Positions 57,863 through 64,000 of a DNA stretch of 64,000 nucleotides are shown here, one piece after another. A model generated the notes under the pieces. The model did not search any database. It saw nothing but the letters and a program-made list of their open reading frames with translations, and was not told the DNA's origin. Both the position numbers and the translations under genes were made by a program. Origin of the DNA: Brachionus manjavacas (lineage: Eukaryota; Rotifera; Eurotatoria; Ploima; Brachionidae); NCBI GenBank assembly GCA_019054805.1, contig JAHQIY010000011.1, positions 2,795,001 to 2,859,000 of the forward strand, written 5' to 3'. Within the stretch, counting starts at the first letter, position 1, and every line of letters starts with the position of its first letter.

Positions 57863-60839
57863 ATGATTAACAAAACACAACTTTTGGACGTCAACATGTT
57901 CAATCCATTTTTGACCCCAAAAAGTACCGACTCGGCACAAACCACTTCAACTAGTCGCCTCAATTTTAAAGTCAACAAACAAAATTTCAAAGAATACACA
58001 AAAAATACAATGAAAATTTCTGTCCAAAAGAAAACAGCGCCAAAAAAGCAGCTGGGTTTCTCCTCGTTGGCAAATTCCCACCACAGACATATGCTGAATA
58101 GTCCATGCTCTTTCTTCGAATCTAGTCACGACTACAAGTCTCCAAGATCGGGCCAATCTTCGCTTCAATACGGTCAGTACAGTGCTCATACTAGCAGCAT
58201 ACTGCCCGGGTTTTTTCTCGATGAACGAGAAGCCTCAATCAACTGCAAAGAAGACATACATGGAAAAATTATTGGTATTTTTTTAAAGATCATATGTTTT
58301 TATATATCCATTCATTTAATTTATCTCTATCGTTTCTATATAATTTTGGTATATTGTCGACTAAGAACTTTATGATTCGTGTTTCCTTAAGTTCGAATCT
58401 TATGCTTTCTTTCAATACATATTCATTTATCAATGTTTTTTAAATAGTAGCTATTTCCTGAAGGGTTCTTTTCGCTTTGGATTTATTAATATCCGCCAAT
58501 TTATCTTCAATTCTTCTTCTCATGTCTTTTTTGTGTAGGAAATAAGCTCATCTCTTTTCAAAAGTAACTATAAGCACTTTCTTAGATTTTCCAGAATTTT
58601 GAACATTTTGATGTCATTCCATCTGTTCGGCCTTTGTACAGCTTATTAATTTAGCATCGTCCCATAATTTATTTATTTATTTGTATATCTGTACCGAGCT
58701 AAAGCTCCTTCAGATTAAATTTAAAAAAAAAGAAAATTAAAAAATTAAAATAAAGTTAAGTAAAATAAAATAAAAATAAAAAATAAGAAAAAAATAAAGT
58801 TTAAATGATATAAGTTAAAAAGTAGATAAATATTAAAATTAAAATTAGACAAATTTTGATAGAGAGTAACAGAATACATATTTTTAAATATTTGATGATT
58901 TAGGAAAAAAGGATGAAATAGTAAGGTAACAATTACACAATGGAGTTGGGTACTCGATGTATCTTGATTCGAAACCTTCTTTGTATTCTTCCACCAGTCT
59001 GACACTCAATTCAAAAAGTCGATTTGGGACTGTTAGTAATTTAAGCTTATTTAAAGCCTCATGATGCAACATGTTGGAGGGAGCATCATATCTTAGTTTT
59101 AGTGCAGAACGAACTGCTGAATTTTGGATTACTTCTAATTTAAGGATTCCCCTAAATCCTTAAATTAAACATAGAACTTTCCTTGTCGTTTTTAGTAAAA
59201 ATCATTGAGCAAGACTTTTCAACCGAAATCTTCATTTCCCACTTGAAAAGCCACTGTTCTAATTCAACCAAGTTTCATTTTCCTTTCCATATTTCCATTT
59301 TTTTTATAAATTAAAAAAGTGACAAGATCATCTGCAAAGAGAAGTGAATATTCTTTTTTAGATTTATTTCTTTTAGGAATACCATTGATAAATATACTAA
59401 ATAATAAAGGACTAATAACTGATCCTTGAGGAATCTTTGAAATTCTTTTTTAAAGTATCTAATTTGTGTTCTTATCAAGTGAACCATCTCTAAATTGTCT
59501 TTTGAAATCGATAACTTAAAGATTATCCAATTATCGCTGCTAACAACTGCTACGGGTTTGATACAAAATATGTTGCTTTACATTTTAAAGTTCTAAGAAT
59601 AGAATCGTTATTTATCCCAGAGTTAGAGTGTTTTTTAAAAGTCCCAAATTTAAGTCCAAGTCCTGACTTTTAAATTTATTTTTTTGTTTCAAAAGTCCGA
59701 GAGAACAAAAGCTACCTGGAACTGTAGAAATTTCTCAGCTTATTTTAAAAAAAATTAATAAAAATAAAAGTCTTTGGCTCGGACTTTTGAAAAAAAAATT
59801 AAAAGTCCGGACTTGGATTTGACTTTTATACAACTCTGAATTTTACCTAAAGGCTCGTGTCAATAGCACGGGCTTATAATTAAGACAAAATCTGAGCTGA
59901 ATATAATTCTTACTTATCTTTGTACAATTTTTGAAAAGCTGTCGAATAAGTGATTCTTCTGGGTAACAAAATCAAAGCTTTTTATTTAAGAAATTGGCGA
60001 AAATATACACGAATCAGTGATTCAAGATGTTAAATCAAATCTGGAAAGTGTATATCGGCAAAGAGAGTCAGAATTGATGAAAAAAATGGAAAAGGAAAAA
60101 GAAATGCATGTCGAGAACGAACGAGTTTATTTTTCCACAAAATTGGAAGAGGTCAAAAACCAAATAAAAGCCGAATACGAGCTTAAACTAAGGGTGAATA
60201 TTTTGTTTAAAAAATTGAAAAATATAGAAATTTTTTTAGGAAAAATTGACCGAAACTCAAGTGCATTGTCAAAATGCTGCTCAAGAAAATCTAGAGAGCC
60301 ACAAAATAGAACTAAGAAAACAATTTGAAGACAAGGTTAGTGAGATCAAGGAGTTTTACAACAACGAGAGGAAGCATTTGGCAGAAAGATCGGCTAGAAA
60401 AGAAAGAGAGCGGATTATTCACCAAATTGACGAAGAACGCAAATTTAATGAGGCCAAAATTGAGCAGCTGAATGAACAATGGAAAATCAGAATTCAAGAA
60501 AGTGGTGAGGAGTTGAAAAAAAAGCTTAGAGTGGAATTTGATGAAGAGCTAAATGTGAAAGTTGAAAGTTTAAATCGAAGCAAAGAAAATGAATTGCGTG
60601 AACAAAAAAAAATTTATGATCTAAAAATTGAGAGTTTAAATGAAGAAATAAGAAAAAAAGATGTGGATATTAAGAATTTGTATTCTAAGCTTGATGTGTT
60701 GGACAAAAAAAACTATGAAATTGTAATCGAGTTTGAAAAGATAAGAGGTGAATTTAAAAACTGTATTAAAAGGTTCACCGGGTTAAATCCAATCGAGTCG
60801 GAATTTTTGTTTGCTTTCAATGAATTTAATAAATTTTAA
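57863..60839 (+). CDS. Coiled-coil protein, 404 aa
   Basis: Exons 57863-58274, 59991-60193 and 60240-60839 keep phase. The N-terminal ~137 residues are Ser/Thr/Lys-rich and unstructured (NMFNPFLTPKSTDSAQTTST, SSILPGFFLDEREASINC). The rest is one long coiled coil (ESVYRQRESELMKKMEKEKE, KHLAERSARKERERIIHQID, LRVEFDEELNVKVESLNRSK) with a short folded end (FTGLNPIESEFLFAFNE). It may be related to the vertebrate C6orf163 coiled-coil family, but that is a guess from size and style. Such proteins are often ciliary or centrosomal. Intron 1 is 1.7 kb and contains a LINE relic; intron 2 is 46 nt. Confidence 0.75.
58664..59470 (-). mobile_element. LINE relic of the array family in an intron
   Basis: On the minus strand it shares MLHHEALNKLKLLTVPNRLF and FESRYIEYPTPLCNCYLT with the array LINE, and upstream pieces match around its FTDD box (FLIYLPNGIPKRN-like text, near 59340-59430, in broken frames). 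The 3' box CTGAAGGAGCTTTAGCTCGG is at about 58690, with an AAATAAATA tail beyond it. It is 5'-truncated, has lost stretches of the RT domain, and is older than the array copies. Confidence 0.75.
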
Positions 60840-61367
60840 ATTTTAATTCACGTTGCCCAAAAGCTGTTTCTCAGGTAACAAAGCCAGAAGTACTTTTTAT
60901 AAATTATTAAAGACTTTTTTTTTATTTTATTTTTTAAATAATAAAATTTTAAATATTGCAAATCTAGAATTTTTTAATTTAAATTTAAAACTAATAATCT
61001 TTTTTTAATTTTTTTAGTTCTAAAATTTTCCTATCGCTTTGACTATAGATACAAGTTAACTTAGTTTATCGTTCTTTTATTTTTATTTTTAAAGCTTTAA
61101 ACGATTTTATTAGGTTTCTATAAAAAAAATAAAATAAAAATAGTGTCAAGAAAGAATAAACAGTGTTGATTAAATTATTGGAATTTACCACTTTTTAAGT
61201 AAATTTCCTTTAAAAATTTAAAGCTCAAAACCTGCCATTTTTATTTATTTTTTTTTCTGCCTAATTTTTTTTTTAAAATTAACATTTAGTGAATTTTTCA
61301 AAGTCTAGTTATTGAAGTTGAACAAAGACAATTCCGAAGGCTATCAGAAATAAGTATTAAATTTTAG
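60840..61367. other. AT-rich intergenic stretch
   Basis: No supported gene or repeat. Confidence 0.4.
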
Positions 61368-61369
61368 TA

Positions 61370-61774
61370 CAGTATATCCTAAAACTAACTTCATCGATTT
61401 CTTTCCTCTCCTCTTCCTTTCCTCTTCCTCTCTTCTTCCTCACTTCTTCCTTTCCTCTTCCTCTCTTCTTCCTCACTTCTTCCTTTCCTCTTCCTTTCCT
61501 CTTCCTCACTTCTTCCTTTCCTCTTCCTTTCCTCTTCCTCTCTTCTTCCTCACTTCTTCCTTTCCTCTTCCTTTCCTCTTCCTCTCTTCTTCCTCACTTC
61601 TTCCTTTCCTCTTCCTCTCTTCTTCCTCACTTCTTCCTTTCTTTTCCTCTTCTTTAAAAAGGAAGAAAGAGGAAAGGAAGAGGAAGAGGAAAGGAAGAAG
61701 TGAGGAAGAAGAGAGGAAGAGGAAAGGAAGAGGAAAGAAAAAGAAAGCGATGAAGTTAGTTTTAGGATGTACTG
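61370..61774. mobile_element. TIR element filled with a polypyrimidine/polypurine minisatellite
   Basis: The TA-flanked ends CAGTATATCCTAAAACTAAC and GTTAGTTTTAGGATGTACTG face each other. The left arm continues as about 270 bp of TCCTCACTTCTTCCTTTCC-type units, with about six CTCAC-marked repeats. The right arm is ~90 bp of the complementary GGAAGAAGTGAGGAAGAAG type. The whole can fold as a long hairpin with a bulky loop. It is probably a mariner/pogo-type MITE in which a CT tract expanded on one side. Confidence 0.75.
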
Positions 61775-61776
61775 TA

Positions 61777-63242
61777 TAAGTTTTGAGTCGACCTAGGAAA
61801 TTTCAAACTGCCAGGAAAATGTCTAAACTTATTAAGTTCAAACTTTCTAGAACAAAGTTTTATTAGTATGTAAATTTCGTTGTTTTAATTAGATTTTGCT
61901 ACATAATAAAAATGTCACTTTTTGTATCAGTCGGATATTTGAATTTTTTAATTCTCAAATTGTTATAAAAAAAGTTAAATATTGGGATCTTTTAGTCCAA
62001 TTTTATCTTTAATAAAAATTATTCAAAATTTAAAAAAAATAAGCTTTACCTCTTGACTTTGAGATATCTCTTAAACAAACGAACAAAAAGTGCGACCTCA
62101 ATTATTTGTCTTTTCTCCCCTTAAATGGAATCATCATCTTTTGCAGCAGACATCATAGATCCTGAAAAACAAATTAAAAATTTGGAATTTGAAAACTTCT
62201 AAGAATTGTATTGATTTGACGATTCCTTAATAGGTTTTTAAGATGCAAAAAAAGATATTCAAAATAAATAGGGAAAATCAAAAGTGAATGAAGGCTACTC
62301 AAAAACTAGTAAAATCAAAGTAAAATATTTAAATATTTAACGGATTAAAAATTTAACAAGTCAATTCATATTTTATTTAATAAAATTGATACCTGCAAAA
62401 TCAAAAATTTTTTTTTTTTAAATGACTGGACAAATGAAAAAAGTATCGTTAAATGTATTTATAATGAATTTTTTTTTGTTCGAATTATGATTAATTTGAA
62501 ATTTTGAAATTTTATGATCAATTTTGGTTTCAAAAAATGCTGAAAACTTGAAAAAGATTTATTTAAAAAAAAAAAATTGAACTTTTAAAAATTCGCATTC
62601 AACTTTTTAAGTCTTGCGTTAACAAATTTTACGCATAACTGACAAGTAAAAAATGAGATCATAAAAAAAGGTGTAATTTGACTATGATTTTTTGGTGGAC
62701 CAAATAAATTTTATTTTTATTTTAAAACCATTTCAAATGAAACTTTTGTTTTTAATTTTTCAAAAATAAATTTGGTTTTCTTTGTATCAAAATTGTATTT
62801 GTGATCGATAATCAAAAATTCATAAATCACTTTTACCAAGGCTAATTTTCTGAATTTCATATTTTGTTGCCGAGTTAAAAATAAAATCTTAAGTTTTAAT
62901 TTTAAATTAATTAAAAGCATTCAGTTAATCTCATAGCCAAAAGGTTGTCTCCAAAAAAATACCAATGTAGAAATTAAATTAAAAACCAAGAATCGTTGAT
63001 TATTAGCTAACAAGTTTAACCTTTTAAGAAATTAAATTTTTTCATTTCTTTAAACATTCGCAATAGCTCAAACGCTTTTTTCAACCATTATCTAATTTTA
63101 CTTTGAGCATAAATCTATAAATTTTCGGTCGACTTTTTACACTAACCTTTTCATTTTCAATGTTTTAAAAAGAAGATAATAAAAATTTTCGAAGCCACTT
63201 TTTTTCACTTTTGATTTAAAAAAAAATTGAATTTTACCAAAA
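61777..63242. other. AT-rich intergenic stretch
   Basis: A minus-strand 67-codon frame at 62717-62920 is K/L-rich low complexity and not convincing. Nothing else is supported. Confidence 0.4.
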
Positions 63243-64000
63243 ATGGAATCAACCAAAAGTAAACCACAAAAAATAATCAACACTGTTTTAATTGTATTTC
63301 TAAAGTACCAAGACTTGTTCCTTCGGTCCGGCTTCTCATGTCTTTATTGATCTTTTTTGGCTATTGCTTTCAGTACATGCTTAAAATAAACATGAGCATA
63401 GCAATAGTTTGCATGGTCAATAATACGGCATTAGGAATTTTGAGCTACAAAAATTCAAGTGATCTTTCGGATGCATCAGCGCTAGTTCCTGATGAATGCT
63501 CGTCCACCATAAGTCAACATAAGCCTATAGTAAAAACTTCCATTTATCAGGCGACAAAAAATTGCTCTTGTTTTTAGGACGGACCTTTTACTTGGCCAAA
63601 AAACATCCAAGGCGTCATTCTATCCTCCTATTTTTATGGCTACATATTGACCCAGGTATGGATTTTAAAAAGTTTATTATTCAAAATTAATTATTAATTT
63701 TAGTTGCCCGGTGGATTTATCAGTTACAAGCTAGGAGGAAAAAATGTGCTTACAATCACGATGCTTATAGCCTCGATTTTTACTCTACTTATTCCATTGT
63801 TTGCAAAACTTGGCGCTATTCCTCTGATGATCTGCAGGTTCATTGTCGGACTGGCTCATGTAAACTAGTTGATTAAAAAACATTTTGAAATAAAAAATTA
63901 CTAATTTTAGGGCGCGTTTTGGCCTAGCATATCGAGCTTGTGGATATTTTGGGCTCCTAGTCCGGAAAGAAGCCGGCTAGTAGGCTCTGCCAGCGCAGGG
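63243..64000 (+). CDS. SLC17-family anion transporter (sialin/VGLUT-like), 5' part
   Basis: SLC17 carriers are 12-helix MFS proteins that move organic anions or phosphate across lysosomal, vesicular or plasma membranes. Exons: 63243-63258 (MESTK), 63306-63529, 63578-63655, 63704-63859, and 63911 to beyond the window. Introns are 47-51 nt and phases agree. Helix 1 reads LLMSLLIFFGYCFQYMLKIN and is followed by the family mark NMSIAIVCMVN. A lumenal loop with two Cys follows, then GPFTWPKNIQGVILSSYFYG and ILTQLPGGFISYKLGGK, then GLAHGAFWPSISSLWIFWAP and ERSRLVGSASAG, all strongly SLC17-like. For exon 2 I chose the GTAAAA donor at 63530, which gives a 48-nt intron, over a GC donor that would leave only 27. 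The subfamily cannot be fixed without the C-terminal half. Confidence 0.9.

Noticed and set aside
62717-62920. Minus-strand 67-codon frame as a gene
   Set aside because: K/L/F-rich low-complexity sequence typical of AT-rich noncoding DNA.
63531-63577. GC-AG intron of 27 nt in the SLC17 gene
   Set aside because: Too short for splicing; the GTAAAA donor at 63530 gives a normal 48-nt intron in the right phase.
1-64000. CRISPR arrays, bacterial promoters, ribosome binding sites, rRNA or tRNA genes
   Set aside because: The window is eukaryotic, repeats do not have spacer structure, and I found no tRNA or rRNA signature by eye.

Overview
This is an AT-rich metazoan nuclear window with interrupted genes, almost no GC outside exons, and introns that fall into two classes: about 47-60 nt, or long and full of repeats. 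The gene set is animal: SPT6, REC8, SLX4, TTC1, a MOXD1-type copper monooxygenase and an SLC17 carrier. Composition, intron sizes and LINE content would suit a small invertebrate such as a monogonont rotifer, but the sequence alone does not fix the taxon and I hold that guess loosely.

Layout. (1) 1-4103, minus: first coding exon of SPT6, strikingly GC-rich against its AT-rich surroundings. (2) 4.1-8.1 kb: one small membrane/coiled-coil ORF, a Tigger/pogo relic, a palindromic MITE and vague coding relics. (3) 8.1-34.3 kb: a tandem array of three full ~8.1-8.25 kb units plus a 1.6 kb partial fourth. Each full unit carries a minus-strand 175-aa coiled-coil/SAP-like gene ('gene A'), a possible AT-hook ORF, a minus-strand non-LTR retrotransposon, and a plus-strand REC8 meiotic kleisin gene. 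The units are nearly identical and differ mainly in homopolymer lengths, one ~130-bp LINE deletion and a small patch of substitutions. Gene A occurs four times and REC8 three times. (4) 34.8-49.6 kb, plus: a 150-aa membrane protein gene whose stop lies 2 nt before the ATG of SLX4 (7 exons, 1147 aa). SLX4 has a 7.2-kb intron holding a nest of DNA transposons one inside another. (5) 51.2-56.4 kb, plus: TTC1 (2 exons), a 52-aa secreted-peptide candidate (2 exons), and a MOXD1-like gene (9 exons, 602 aa) with a CR1-like LINE in intron 3. (6) 57.9-60.8 kb, plus: a 404-aa coiled-coil protein with a LINE relic in its first intron. (7) 61.4-61.8 kb: a TA-flanked inverted repeat built from a polypyrimidine minisatellite. 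(8) 63.2-64.0 kb: the 5' part of an SLC17 transporter gene, cut by the window end.

The strongest novelty candidates are the REC8/gene A tandem amplification, the 2-nt spacing of the membrane-protein/SLX4 pair (dicistronic or trans-spliced), the nested transposon set in the SLX4 intron, and a hammerhead-core-like motif repeated behind each gene A copy. All exon structures were read by eye from splice sites and codon phase; no alignment or transcript data were available.
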